Positions 24,101 to 35,800 of a DNA stretch of 64,000 nt are shown here, piece after piece (positions within the stretch are counted from its first letter, which is position 1; the number at the start of each line of letters is the position of its first letter). The stretch lies in NCBI RefSeq assembly GCF_030867145.1, contig NC_134440.1, positions 3,658,001 to 3,722,000 on the forward strand, written 5' to 3'. The notes under the pieces were generated by a model. It was not told where the DNA came from, made no database searches, and saw only the letters and a list, made by a program, of their open reading frames with translations. The stretch comes from Opisthocomus hoazin (taxonomy: Eukaryota; Chordata; Aves; Opisthocomiformes; Opisthocomidae). Both the position numbers and the translations under genes were made by a program.

Positions 24101-25219
24101 GGCTTGCTCCTGACCAGGTGCTGGCCACGGACATGTCCAAGCACATGAACCTGCTGGCAGATTTGAAAACCATGGTGGAGACCAAGAAGGTGACCAGCCT
24201 GGGGGTGCTGCTGCTGGACAACTACTCTGACCGGATCCAGGTGGGTACGGGGACACGGGTGGGGAAACCCTCCTGGCATTGCAGGCGTTGGTCCGAGCTC
24301 TGGACGCAGCTGCCAGGATGTCCTGCTTGGTGCCACCACCCCTCCTGACCCCGGCTGGCCATGGCCAAGAGGGTTCCTGGTATGGGGGTGGTGGCCCTGG
24401 GGGACAAAGGACTTGGGGTGAGTGACGCCATGGCTATGGCCGCAGGTCCTGCAGAACATGGTGCACTGCGCTGACCTCAGCAACCCCACGAAGCCGCTGG
24501 AGCTCTACCGGCAATGGACCGACCGCATCATGGTGGAGTTCTTCTGCCAAGGAGACCGGGAGCGGGAGAAGGGGATGGAGATCAGCCCCATGTGCGACAA
24601 GCACACTGCCTCGGTGGAGAAGTCCCAGGTGGGGCAGCGGCATGGGGCCAGGGTCGGGGCAACAGGGCCGGGCGAGGGGCTCAGCTCTGCCTTCCCTCAG
24701 GTGGGCTTCATCGACTTCATCGCCCACCCGCTGTGGGAGACGTGGGCTGACCTGGTGCACCCCGACGCCCAGGAGATCCTGGACACGCTGGAGGACAACC
24801 GGGAATGGTACCAGAGCATGATCCCGCGCAGCCCGTCCCCACCGCCCGAGGGACCCGGAGAGTCCCCTGCCACCACCGACAAGTTCCAGTTCGAGCTGAC
24901 ACTGGAAGAAGAGGAGGAGGGTGAGTCGGACACGGAGCTGGAGGGGGCCGAGAGCCCCTTGGACGAGGACAACAGCGGCTCCAAGACACCAGCCACAGAC
25001 GACTCGGAGCTGGCCGACACCGAGCATCTGTCACCTGGCCCTGGGGACCAGGACTCGCCTGTCAGCCGCCCCAGGGACGTGGACAACCGGCGGGCGCTGG
25101 AGGGGACGCTGGCGAAGGATGGTGGTGGCAGCGGGCACCTGGTGCCGGGGCCCGAGGGCAGCCAGGGGCTGTGCCTGGACACGGAGGGCAACGTCACATT
25201 CCGGCCCCTGGGCACGTAG
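15190..25219 (+). CDS. PDE4C: PDE4C, cAMP-specific 3',5'-cyclic phosphodiesterase 4C
   Basis: Hydrolyses cAMP to 5'-AMP. Exons: 15190-15231, 15747-15949, 20935-21123, 21205-21241, 21352-21416, 21538-21587, 22156-22301, 22421-22514, 22991-23169, 23253-23351, 23423-23587, 23675-23774, 23865-24019, 24118-24240, 24446-24628 and 24701-25219, giving 782 aa; an alternative first exon at 18953 gives 792. Numbering below is for the 792-aa form. UCR1 includes the PKA site RRES (about 126-129) and [17 protein letters not shown]2 includes [20 protein letters not shown]. The catalytic domain has HNNIHAAD (about 411-418), HDVDHPG (451), ADLSNP (Asp about 569) and the purine-selective Gln in EKSQVGF (620). 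[13 protein letters not shown] provides the ERK docking motif. [26 protein letters not shown]-type residues and [12 protein letters not shown] agree best with PDE4C rather than A, B or D. It looks intact and all phases close. Confidence 0.95.
15361..15397. promoter_or_regulatory. PDE4C: Pair of HNF1-like sites in PDE4C intron 1
   Basis: GTTAATTATC at 15361-15370 and GGTTAATTATTATT at 15383-15396 lie together in an otherwise GC-rich intron. The second agrees with the HNF1 consensus GGTTAATNATTAAC at 12 of 14 positions. Pde4c is an established HNF1-beta target in mammalian kidney. Binding here is inferred. Confidence 0.45.
16200..16920. repeat. C-rich minisatellite (TCCCCATCACCCCTGTCCCC-type) in PDE4C intron
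   Basis: Degenerate units of roughly 12-36 bases built from CATCC, CCTGTCCC and CACC words fill about 0.7 kb of the intron between the two 5' coding ends of PDE4C. Long Pro/Ser/His-rich open frames here are a product of the repeat. Confidence 0.85.
17585..18715. repeat. 61-bp minisatellite, about 18 units, rich in CACGTG/CACATG E-boxes
   Basis: The word GGTGGCACC recurs about every 61-62 bases from 17648 to 18689. Each unit reads GTCCCTTGGTGGCACC, then CCACACCACRTGTCC, then GGATGCTCC. In 18001-18547 three different monomers repeat in the same order with a period near 184 bases, a higher-order structure. Perfect CACGTG occurs in at least six units and CACATG in about seven. It lies in the PDE4C intron just upstream of the alternative first exon at 18953. 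Confidence 0.9.
18953..19227 (+). CDS. PDE4C: PDE4C alternative first coding exon
   Basis: This exon opens with ATG at 18953 and ends [10 protein letters not shown] plus TG at a GT donor. Joined to 20935 it gives HPLC-FDLENG, the junction typical of PDE4B3/PDE4D5-type long isoforms (RRFTVAHTCFDVENG). It also carries the SP-rich run [14 protein letters not shown] and [14 protein letters not shown] found in those isoforms. The upstream frame is open into the minisatellite, so the true start is uncertain and MLPAARR at 19068 is an alternative. Phase 2 at the donor matches that of exon 15747-15949, so the two 5' ends are interchangeable. Unique N termini of PDE4 long forms direct intracellular targeting. 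Confidence 0.8.
19228..20934. other. PDE4C intron, no exon recognised
   Basis: GC-rich intron between the alternative first exon and the common exon at 20935. It holds a MEF2-like box. No further alternative exon could be supported. Confidence 0.5.
19645..19654. promoter_or_regulatory. PDE4C: MEF2-like box CTATTTATAG
   Basis: A perfect YTAWWWWTAR site in a GC-rich intron, about 420 bases after the alternative first exon. It could equally act as a TATA element for a short isoform. Function is unproven. Confidence 0.35.
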
Positions 25220-25952
25220 CGGCACCGGCCGGGGGGTCCCCTCGCCACCACGGGGACGTGGGACTGGGCGCTGCCCCGGCAAGTGCTGGGGACAGTGGAG
25301 AGCACCGGGACACGGAGGGACCCAATGTGTGTCCCCGTGTGGGAGCTGGGCAGGTCCTGATGGGCACGAGGACGCTGCTCGCCCTCTCCCAGCAACTGTC
25401 CCCTGCTCCCAGCCAGCGTCCCCATGTACAGCTGCTGGGAGAGGGGACCTGTCCTCTTCACACAGGGCCTGGGGACACTGTGCTCTTGCCCCATCCCAGC
25501 CCTGGGGACGCCGTGCCCCACGGGGCTCCAGGAGGAGGTACCCATGGGGCCAGGCACAGCCGAAAGCATTTCGGCATCTCTGCGGGAGGCCCCACGGCGA
25601 GACGGCGAGGTGGGCGAAGGGTGCTGGTGACATCCCCTGGCACGAGGGACCTCAGCGCGGCCGGGCACCGGGGCCACGGCGCGGGCACGAGTCAGCGGTT
25701 TATTTATTTGGGGGCAGGTTCACTTTTTCAAGCTTTTTGTAGCTCACTTTTTAATACAAGCCTCACCTAGATGCACTCACACGCGTTCCCGCGGCAGAAC
25801 GCCGCGCTTCTGCTCCGCGGTCAGCACTGCAGACGCCACGTTGGTACTTTGCACTTCGGGCCACGGCGGTTGCTGCGACCCCTCTCCGTGTCTCCACAGG
25901 GGCCGGCGCAGCCCCCCGGGCTCTTTTCAGTTTCTTCCTTCACCTTCCAGAG

Positions 25953-25958
25953 ATTAAA
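25953..25958 (+). promoter_or_regulatory. PDE4C: Probable PDE4C poly(A) signal (ATTAAA)
   Basis: ATTAAA lies 734 bases past the PDE4C stop and about 43 bases before a CR1 insertion. No AATAAA occurs between. Confidence 0.55.
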
Positions 25959-26000
25959 CCTGGTTTGTTCCCCCTAATGTGAGTCCTGTCAGCGCCTCTG

Positions 26001-26720
26001 TCACAGAATCACAGGATGTTGGGGGTTGGCAGGGCCCTCTGGGGGTCACCCAGCCCAACCCCCTGCCCAAGCAGGGTCACCCAGAGCAGGCTGCACAGCA
26101 CCGCGGCCAGGTGGGGCTGGAATATCTCCAGAGAAGGAGACTCCGCAGCCTCCCTGGGCAGCCTGGGCCAGGGCTCTGGCACCCTCAGAGGGAAGAAGTT
26201 CTTCCTCGGGTTCAGCTGGAGCTTCCTCTGCTTCAGTTTGTGCCCGTTGCCCCTTGTCCTGTCGCTGGGCACCACTGGAAAGAGTCTGGCCCCATCCTCC
26301 TGACCCCCACCCTGCAGATATTTAGAGGCATTTCGAAGGTCCCCTCGCAGCCTTCTCTTCTCCAGGCTGAACAAGCCCAGCTCCCTCAGCCTCTCCTCGT
26401 AGGAGAGATGCTCCTGTCCCCTCCTCATCCTCGTAGCCCTCCACTGGACTCTCTCCAGTAGCTCCTCATCTTTCTTGAACTGGGGAGCCCAGAACTGGAC
26501 ACAGCACTGCAGATGGGGCCTCACTAGGGCAGTGTAGAGGGGGAGGAGAACCTCCCTGACCTGCTGCCCACACTCCTAATGCACCCCAGGATGCCATTGG
26601 CCTTCTTGGCAGCCAGGGCACGCTGCTGGCTCATGGTCACCCTGTCGTCCCCCAGCACACCCAGGTCCCTCTCTGCAGAGCTGCTCTCCAGCAGGTCCGC
26701 CCCAGCCTGTGCTGTCCCGT
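26001..26720 (-). mobile_element. CR1 LINE, 3' fragment
   Basis: On the minus strand the sequence encodes the end of the CR1 reverse-transcriptase protein ([16 protein letters not shown]) and finishes with CCTGTGATTCTGTGA, the short repeat typical of CR1 3' ends. It is 5'-truncated, as nearly all avian CR1 copies are, and no longer codes for a full protein. It closely resembles the copies at 35141, 56118 and 57631. Confidence 0.92.
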
Positions 26721-27839
26721 GCTGTGATGGTGCCGGTTGGGCCAACGTCCCCGGGGACGGCACGGCGGGTGGCCCCATCTCCTGCCGGGCACCGGTGACG
26801 GCCCTGCTCCGCGTCTGAACAAAAGCGAGCTCCTCCCTGGAAACGCCGATCCGTCACTGGCAAACACAGCCGGCTAAGGTAAATATTTAATCGCCGGCTT
26901 GGCGCGGCGCGGAGCCCGTCCCCCGGCTCTTTCCGCATTGCTCCCAACGGTGACTTCTATCTGCAAACACGTCCCCGCCCGCGGCGCTGCCCTGGCACGC
27001 GGGGCCCCGCCGGCTCCCGCCCGCCCCGTGCTCCCCACCGGCAGCGGGGCCGCGGCAGCCGGATGCTCCTCGCCTGGCCCAGCCGCCGCCCGGGTGCCGC
27101 GCGGGGGGCTCGGTGCCGTCGGCGTCCCCTCGTCCCTCCCGACGGCGCGGGGCCGTGTGCCGGCGGTGTGACGGGGACCAGACGAGGCGCTGCCATCCCA
27201 GAGCTCCCCAAGGGCCTCAGGCTGCGCCCGGGTCCGGCCCCAGGCTCTCCCAGGCTGGGTGCAGACCCCCTCCTCGCCCCTCGCTGGGCTGGGGGGTGCA
27301 GCGTCCATGCACCGAGGGGTGGTGGAGCCCGCGCCCGGACGGGGTCGGGGGCAGCACCCATGGCGGCGGGATCCAGGCCTTCGGCCTCGCGCGGGGCCGC
27401 CATACGCTGCCTCCCCCTAATCCCCGCTGGCTGCCGCAGGGTGAGGGAGGACGCCGGGGCCTGGGCAGGACATGGCCGCCCACCTGCGCACCCTGCTCCA
27501 GCTGGAACCGTTACTGGGAGCACTGGGAGCACCGGGCCTCACCTCAGGGCCAGGTGCCCCTGTCAGGCGATGGGGCTCAGGCCTGAGGGAGGCCGCACTA
27601 GAAGTCGCGATCGGGGGTTATGTCGTGACCAGGGAGGCTGTGATGGCTCGCCCCCCCTCCCGGACCGCAATGGTCCGACCCGCGCCCCCCTCCCGCAGAG
27701 GTTGGTTCAGCCCCCGGCCGGCGGGGCGCTGCCGGGCCGCACCACTGCGCACTGCGGGGGGGGGGAGCGGCGCCCACCACTGCGCCGGGAGGGGGGGTCA
27801 TCTCCCCCGCCCGCCGCGACACCCGCCGGCTGTCCATCA
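26721..27839. other. PDE4C-RAB3A intergenic region, right part
   Basis: Unique, increasingly CpG-rich sequence running up to the RAB3A promoter. No exon or repeat was recognised. Confidence 0.5.
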
Positions 27840-28040
27840 CAGCGCGCCTCCGGCCAATCAGCGCTCGTCCCCTGGACCCGTCCGCTGACGTCAGAGCTTC
27901 ATTTACATCCCGCGCCCCGCCCCCTCCCCCCCTTCCCCCCCCCCGCGGCGACGTCATCCGGGCTCTGCAACCGCCGGGGCGGCGCGCGCCGCTGCTGCAG
28001 TTGCCGCAGGAGGAGGCGGCGGCGCGAGCGCGGGGTGGAG
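27840..28040 (+). promoter_or_regulatory. RAB3A: RAB3A promoter and noncoding first exon
   Basis: CCAAT at 27854-27858, a perfect CRE TGACGTCA at 27886-27893 and a second CRE-like CGACGTCA at 27949-27956 precede a CpG-rich exon. That exon ends with GGTGGAG and a GTGAGC donor at 28041. Splicing from this donor to 28999 places the start codon at the very first base of exon 2. The start site, near 27970, is inferred. Confidence 0.65.
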
Positions 28041-28304
28041 GTGAGCGCGCGCCCCCGCGACCCCCCCCGCACTACCCGACCCCCCGGCGACCCCCGAGCA
28101 CCGGTACCGGGGGCTGCAGCGGCACGGGGCCGGGCGGGGCGCGCGGGGATGGCGGCTGCAGCGGGGGGGGATGCGGCGGGGGGGCCGCGCTCCTCGCTGC
28201 GGGGATGGGGAGGCGGGGGGGGCTCTCGGCGCACCGGGGTGCGGCGGGGACCGGCCGGGTGCACCAGGCTGGGGCCTGCGGGGAGGGGCGGGGGCTGAAA
28301 CCCC

Positions 28305-28550
28305 CCTCCCTGCAGCACCCTGCATCCCCCCCCAGCACCCTGCATCCCCCCCCCAGCACCCTACATCCCCACTCCAACCCCCCCAGCACCCTGCATCCCC
28401 CCCCAAACCCTGCATCCCCCCCCAAGCACCCTGTATCCCCCTCCAAACCCTCTCAGCACCCTGCATCCCCCCCCCAGCATTTTGCATCCCCCCCCCAAAA
28501 CCCCCCCAGCACCCTGCATCCCCCCCCACAGCGCCCACAGCCCCCTGCAC
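28305..28550. repeat. C-rich minisatellite (AGCACCCTGCATCCCCC) in RAB3A intron 1
   Basis: About ten variants of a roughly 17-30 base unit, AGCACCCTGCATCCCCCCCC, lie between the noncoding exon and the first coding exon. Confidence 0.85.
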
Positions 28551-28998
28551 CCCGCAGCCCCGGGCCAGCGCCCATCTCCCTGCACCCCCCCACCCCCGGG
28601 GGCAGCGCCGCGCCCCCTCCCCGCAGCCCTGCGCTGGGCACCGCTGCGGGTGCCATTTTGTGAGGGGGGGGGGGATGGATGCGGGAGAAGCTGCAGACCC
28701 CCAGCTGCACCCGTGCCAGGGTGCCAGCCCCCCCCTGCCAGCAGGCACCGGGGTCTGCGCACCCCACGATTGCACTCCCCTTCTGGGGGTCCCTCCTTTT
28801 GGGGGGGGGGGTGGGGAGCCAGCCCGCAGAGCCCTTCGGGGGCTGATGGCAGCACGCCCGGCCCTGGGCGACCCAGCGATGCCTTCCCAGTAGCAAACTG
28901 GTCCGGACGGCGGCACCGCCGAGGCCCGGCATCGTGTCAGGTCGCGGCCGCCGCCCCCCCGTCACGGCCTACCCACCCCCACCCCCCCCACCTTGCAG

Positions 28999-30384
<1,386 letters not shown>

Positions 30385-31612
30385 GGCCAGCCCCCCCCCC
30401 CCCGCCCCCCTCCTCCGCTCCCCAAAAAAACGGTCAGTGCACCCCACCCCCCACCCCCCCGAGCCCCTCTTCTTGGGGGTCCCGCGGGGGGTTTTGCTGC
30501 TGATGCCTCCGAAAGGGCTGCGGCCCCTCTAGGAGCCCCCCCCTTCAGTTAGGCTATGCCCCCCCCCCCTTAATTTATTTTTAAGCCTGGGCTGGTAGAA
30601 ACCCCCCCTCCGTTCTGCTTTTACTCTCTCCACGAGCCCCCCTCTCCGAAAAATGTTATTTTCTCCGTCCGCTCGCCCTCGCCGGCTCCCATCGCCCCCC
30701 GGGAGCAGGGATGGGCGCTGCCCGGGACAGGGGGGGGCTGCGATGGGACCCCGAACCCTCACAGGACCCCAAACCCTCACGTCCCGGCCGGGACTCCCCG
30801 CGTCCCCCTCCCCAGCCTGCCCAAGAGCTCCCGGGGGGCTCTCTGTGCCCGGCTCCCCCCCACCCCGATGAATGGATATTATTTCCTAACTCTTGTTTAT
30901 TTGTATAAATAGATGCTAATTTATGCTCCCGCCGTCTTCCTCCTTGTACATAAGAAAACCTCCTTGTAAATAGGCGTAGGAAGTGACGCTGTGCGCGTGA
31001 CCTGCTGTGCTGTGGCCGTGTTGGTGCATTTATTATTATTATTATTATTTTTTTTCCCTCAGTGTGGTAACCTTGCTTGTGAATATCACTTTGAAAAAAA
31101 AAAAAACACCCCAAACCTATCATTTAAAGGTTTAAAAAAAAATACTACTACATGAGTGAGGCCAGCCAAGCAAGCTGGAGCAAATTAGCCACGGTTTGGG
31201 GACGGGGACCGTGACGGAGCCCCAGGTTTTGGCTCGGGGCTGGGGGGGGGTGGTGAGCGGGGCTAATTTGCTGCGGGGCGTTCGGCTCCTCGTGTGTTCC
31301 TGTGGTCCCGTGCTTCTGTGAGACTGTGAAGAAGTGGGGTGTTATTCCTGCAGCGGCGCCGGACCCGCGGGTCCTGCTGCCCTCTATTTATTTTTTCTTG
31401 GAGCGCTGTGTCTTTATTTTATAGATTTCCCCCCCCCTTTTCCCTGACCGCGACACCATCTTCCTCCCTTCCCTGTTTTTTGTGAAGTTTACCTCTGGAA
31501 GAGTTAACGCTGTACTGTACAAATGTCAAAAGTGTCAAAAGAGTACAATTTCCTAAAAATCACTGTATTAAAGAAATGTTGTGAAGAAATAAATCGACAC
31601 CGATCACCGGTT
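30385..31612 (+). other. RAB3A: RAB3A 3' UTR
   Basis: Non-coding sequence that turns from C-rich to AT-rich. It has TTATTATT runs near 31030 and ends with AATAAA at 31588-31593. A second AATAAA at 31897 could serve a longer form. Confidence 0.75.
31588..31593 (+). promoter_or_regulatory. RAB3A: Poly(A) signal AATAAA of RAB3A
   Basis: A canonical hexamer 1.2 kb after the stop, followed within about 25 bases by a GT-rich GGTTCCTGGGGGT. Confidence 0.8.
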
Positions 31613-31619
31613 CCTGGGG

Positions 31620-32431
31620 GTCAGTGCCGGCGGTGAGGGGGCAGCGGGCCGGGCCCCGCGCTCGGTGTCGGTGACCGCGGCCCCGCGCCGATGAGGAGCA
31701 AACCCCATCTGGTTTCTTAATTAGCGCTCACTAAATGGCTCCCGGCGAGGCAGCGGCGGTGGGAGGGATGGGGGGTGGGGGAGGGCAGAGGGACAAGGCC
31801 AGAGCTGCAAGGCACAGCTTTATAAAAAGATATAATATATAGAAATATACAAAAGAAAAAAAAAAAGACATTTAGGCAATTTTCATCGATGCTGGAAATA
31901 AAGAAGGGGGGGAGGGGAGCAGCTTGCCCAGGTTGCTGCGGGGGAGAGGGGAGCTGTGCCCCAAACCCCGCAAAAACCCTGGCCTTAACCCCCCCCCCCC
32001 CCCAGCCTCCGCGCGGGCTCTGCCGCTGTCGGACGCGGCGGCGGCACCGCTATTTTAATAAAACCGGGGTGGCTGCAGCCCAGCCGAGCCCACGCGCGAC
32101 GCCGGGGAGGGAAACGGAGCCGGGGGGTCCGGGGGGCTTCTCCCTCCAGCTCGAAGCCACAAGCGCAGCGGGGAAAGGGCAGAGGAGCAGCACGGGGCAG
32201 CGGGCGCAAGGGACCGGGGGTGCTGGAGGGGGGCAAGCGGCCAGCCCTGCCCTGGAGAAGGGCGGAAAAAACCCGGCTGCGGCGTCGGGGACCTCGCCGG
32301 TGGCAACGTGTGGCCGCGGCAGCTCCTCCGTGCCCCGGCAGCGCGGGCTCTGCGGAAGGACACGAAAAGAAATCACCTGGCAGGCCAGCCTGTGACGCGC
32401 CCTTCGTTAGGAACCCCAACCCATCGCTGCC
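31620..32431. other. Convergent gap between RAB3A and MPV17L2
   Basis: An AT-rich patch at 31815-31870 read on the minus strand (CTATATATTATATC, then TATAAAG) resembles a 3' end. An ATTAAA occurs on the minus strand at 32054-32059. Either may end the MPV17L2 transcript. The rest is GC-rich with no coding evidence. Confidence 0.45.
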
Positions 32432-32786
32432 ATCAGCAGACGCGTTAATTGGGAAGGGCCACCAGCAGATGGGTTAATTGGGAAGGGCCATCAGTAGATG
32501 GGTTAATTGGAAAGGGCCACCAGCAGATGGGTTAATTGGGAAGGGCCATCAGCAGATGGGTTAATTGGGAAGGGCCATCAGTAGATGGGTTAACTGGGAA
32601 GGGCCATCAGCAGATGGGTTAACTGGGAAGGGCCATCAGCAGATGGGTTAATTGGGAAGGGCCATCAGTAGATGGGTTAATTGGGAAGGGCCACCAGCAG
32701 ATGGGTTAACTGGGAAGGGCCACCAGCAGATGGGTTAATTGGGAAGGGCCATCAGCAGATGGGTTAATTGGGAAGGGCCACAGTGA
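32432..32786. repeat. 29-bp tandem repeat, 12 units (GGGTTAATTGGGAAGGGCC)
   Basis: Twelve nearly identical 29-bp units, each GGGTTAAYTGGGAAGGGCCA followed by YCAGYAGAT. Most differ only at three positions. It begins about 110 bases downstream of the MPV17L2 stop (minus strand), so it is probably in that gene's 3' UTR. Units abut directly with no spacers. Confidence 0.95.
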
Positions 32787-32898
32787 GGTGGTCTCCGGCC
32801 ACCCCGGCGGCTCAAGCCGCGTCCGTGGCGATGCCCAACAAACCTCTCGCCGCCAGTCTCCGAAAAACACATCGCCGTCCCCCGGCGCAGCCGCTCCT

Positions 32899-35800
32899 TC
32901 ACACCCCGGTGCCGCGCCGGTTCTCACGCGGCGACCCGTCCTCGGCGCTCGCGGGGCCGCCAGGCTGGAATAGAAAAAAGAGGAGAAAGGCATCGCGTTG
33001 GGCGCTGGGGCGGCCGTCGAGGCGCGGCCGCGGCCCCCGGCGCTCACCCTGTGCTTGAGGTAGGAGAGGTAGGTGTCCCAGCCCAGCGTCACCACGTTGA
33101 TGTAGACCACCCGGTACTTGGATGCGACGAAGAGGAAGTTGAGCAGCTGCGCCGGCGGCCAGACGCACCAGTCGGCCTGCGAGGAGCGGAGAGCGGCCAG
33201 GCGCTGCCCGCCGCGGGCCCGGGCCACGCCGCCGGCGCGACGGAGAGCGCGGCAGGGCGTATTTACCTTATAAAACTCCCAAAATTTGTCCTTCAGCTCC
33301 TCGCAGCTCTGCTCTAGGGACTGGCCCTCCAGCGTGCCCATGCCTGCGGGGACGGATGGACATCAGCGGGGATGGGCGCGCTCGCCGCGCTCCCCGGCAT
33401 GCGTGCTGCGCGCCGAAAAATATCACCGAAAAAATGCCAAAAATGCCAAAAAAATGGAGGGAAGGGCAGCGCCGGTGCCAACCAGAGGACGAGAGCTGTG
33501 GGAAACCCGCATCCGCGTCACGGCAGCGTCCACGCACCGGAACGCGTCACCGGCAGCACCAACCGGAGGACAGGGCCATGGGAAACCCGCGTCCGCAGCG
33601 TTGAGCCGGGGGGTGACGGGTGTCTCGCTGGTGTCCACGCACCGGAACGTGTCACCAGTGGCACCAACCAGAGGACGGGGCCATGGGAAGCCCGCGTCCG
33701 CGGCGTTAAGCCGGGAGGTGATGAGCATCACGCGGTGCCCACGCACCGCAACGCGTCACCAACCGGAGGACGGAAGCTGTGGGAAACCCGCATCCACGTC
33801 ACGGCAGCGTCCACACACCGGAACGCGTCACCGGTGGCACCAACCGGAGGATGGGAGTCGTGGGAAACCCGCGTCCATGGCATTAAGCCGGGGGGTGACG
33901 GGTGTCTTGCCAGCATCCACGCACCAGAACGTGTCACCGGTGGCACCAACCAGAGGACAGGTCCATGGGAAACCCGTGTCCACGGTGTTAAGCCGGGAGG
34001 TGATGGACATCACGCGGTGCCCATGCACCGCACCGCGTCACCGCTGTGCTCAGCACCCATCACCGAAGCAAGCCGGCGCGGCGTACCGAGGAAGTACCAG
34101 GCGCCCAGGACGGGCGACGCCACGAGCTGGTCGATGAGGACTTTCTTCAGGACGGTCTTCAGCCCGCGCACGCCCCGCGCCGGGAAGGCGGCGTCCAGCC
34201 AGAGGTACCAGTAGTGCATCAGGGGGCCCATGCTGCAGCCGACGGCGAACATGCGCCCTGCAACGCGACACCGCGCCGGCCGGCGATGCAATATTCATGT
34301 CACCGGCCCTTCGGGTGTCCCCGAAAGAGGATCCGGCTCCGGGGAACCACAGAATCCCAGGTTGGAAAAGGCCTCGGAGATCATCGAGTCCAACCGTCGC
34401 CCCAACACCCCCATGGCTGCTCAACCATGGCCCCAAGGGCCACATCCACGCGGTTTCTGGACCCCTCCAGGGATGGGGACTCCCCCACTGTCCTGGGCAG
34501 CCTAGGCCAATGTCTGACCACTCTTCCAGTAAAGAAATTTTTCAAAATGTCAAATCTAAACCTCCCCTGATGCAACCTGAGGCCATTGTCCTATCACTGG
34601 CTACTGGGGAGCAGAGACCAACCCCCCCTCACTGCACCCTCCTGGCAGGGAGCTGGAGAGAGCGAGAAGGTCCCCCCTCAGCCTCCTCTTCTCCAGACTG
34701 AACAGCCCCAGCTCCCTCAGCCGCTCCTCATCATCAGACTTGTTCTCCAGACCCCTCCCCAGCCTCGCTGCCTTCTCTGGACACGCTCCAGCCCCTCAGT
34801 GTCCTGCTGGGGGTGAGGGGCCCAAAGCTGAGCACAGCACTCGAGGTGCGGCCTCACCAGGGGCTTGATCACCTCCCTGCTCCTGCTGGCCACCACACTC
34901 CCGATCCAAGCCAGGATGCCGCTGGCCTGCTTGGCCACCCGGGCACACTGCTGGCTCCTGGGCAGCCGGCTCTCGACCAGCACCCCCATGGCCTTTTCCA
35001 GCCTCTCTTCCCCAAGCCTGGAGCGTTGCGTGGGGTTGGTGTGACCCAACGGCAGGACCCGGCACTTGGCCTTGTTGAACCTCACACCGTTGGCCTTGGC
35101 CCATCGCTCCAGCCTGTCCAGACCCCTCTGCAGAGCCTTCACAGAATGGTGGGGGTTGGCAGGGCCCTCTGTGGGTCCCCCAGCCCAACCCCCTGCCCAA
35201 GCAGGGTCACCCAGAGCAGGCTGCACAGCACCGCGTCCAGGCGGGGCTGGAATATCTCCAGAGAAGGAGACTCCACAGCCTCCCTGGGCAGCCTGGGCCA
35301 GGGCTCCGTCACCCTCAGAGGGAAGAAGTTCTTCCTCGGGTTCAGCTGGAGCTTCCTCTGCTTCAGTTTGTGCCCGTTGCCCCTTGTCCTGTCGCTGGGC
35401 ACCACTGGAAAGAGTCTGGCCCCATCCTCCTGACCCCCACCCTGCAGATATTTGTAAGTATATATTAGGTCCCCTCGCAGCCTTCTCTTCTCCAGGCTGA
35501 ACAAGCCCAGCTCCCTCAGCCTCTCCTCGTAGGAGAGATGCTCCAGTCCCCTCCTCATCCTCGCAGCCCTGCGCTGGGCTCTCTCCAGTAGCTCCTCACC
35601 TTTCCTGAACTGGGGAGCCCAGCACTGGACACAGCCCTGCAGATGGGGCCTCGCTGGGGCAGAGCAGAGGGGGAGCAGAACCTCCCTGACCTTCCCACCC
35701 TCGAGCAGATCCACACTCCCGCCTGGTGCCATCTCCAAACCGACCCAGGGAGCACCAACCCCCTCACCGCTGATGGTGGAACCAGCACTGAGCCCTGGGG

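Noticed and set aside
26001-26461. Conserved-looking plus-strand frames recurring at 26 kb, 35 kb, 56 kb and 57 kb
   Set aside because: They are the reverse complement of CR1 3' ends. Their similarity reflects the repeat family, not a gene family.
32432-32786. Regular 29-bp repeats resembling a CRISPR array
   Set aside because: Units abut head to tail with no unique spacers, and the setting is a vertebrate chromosome. This is a minisatellite.
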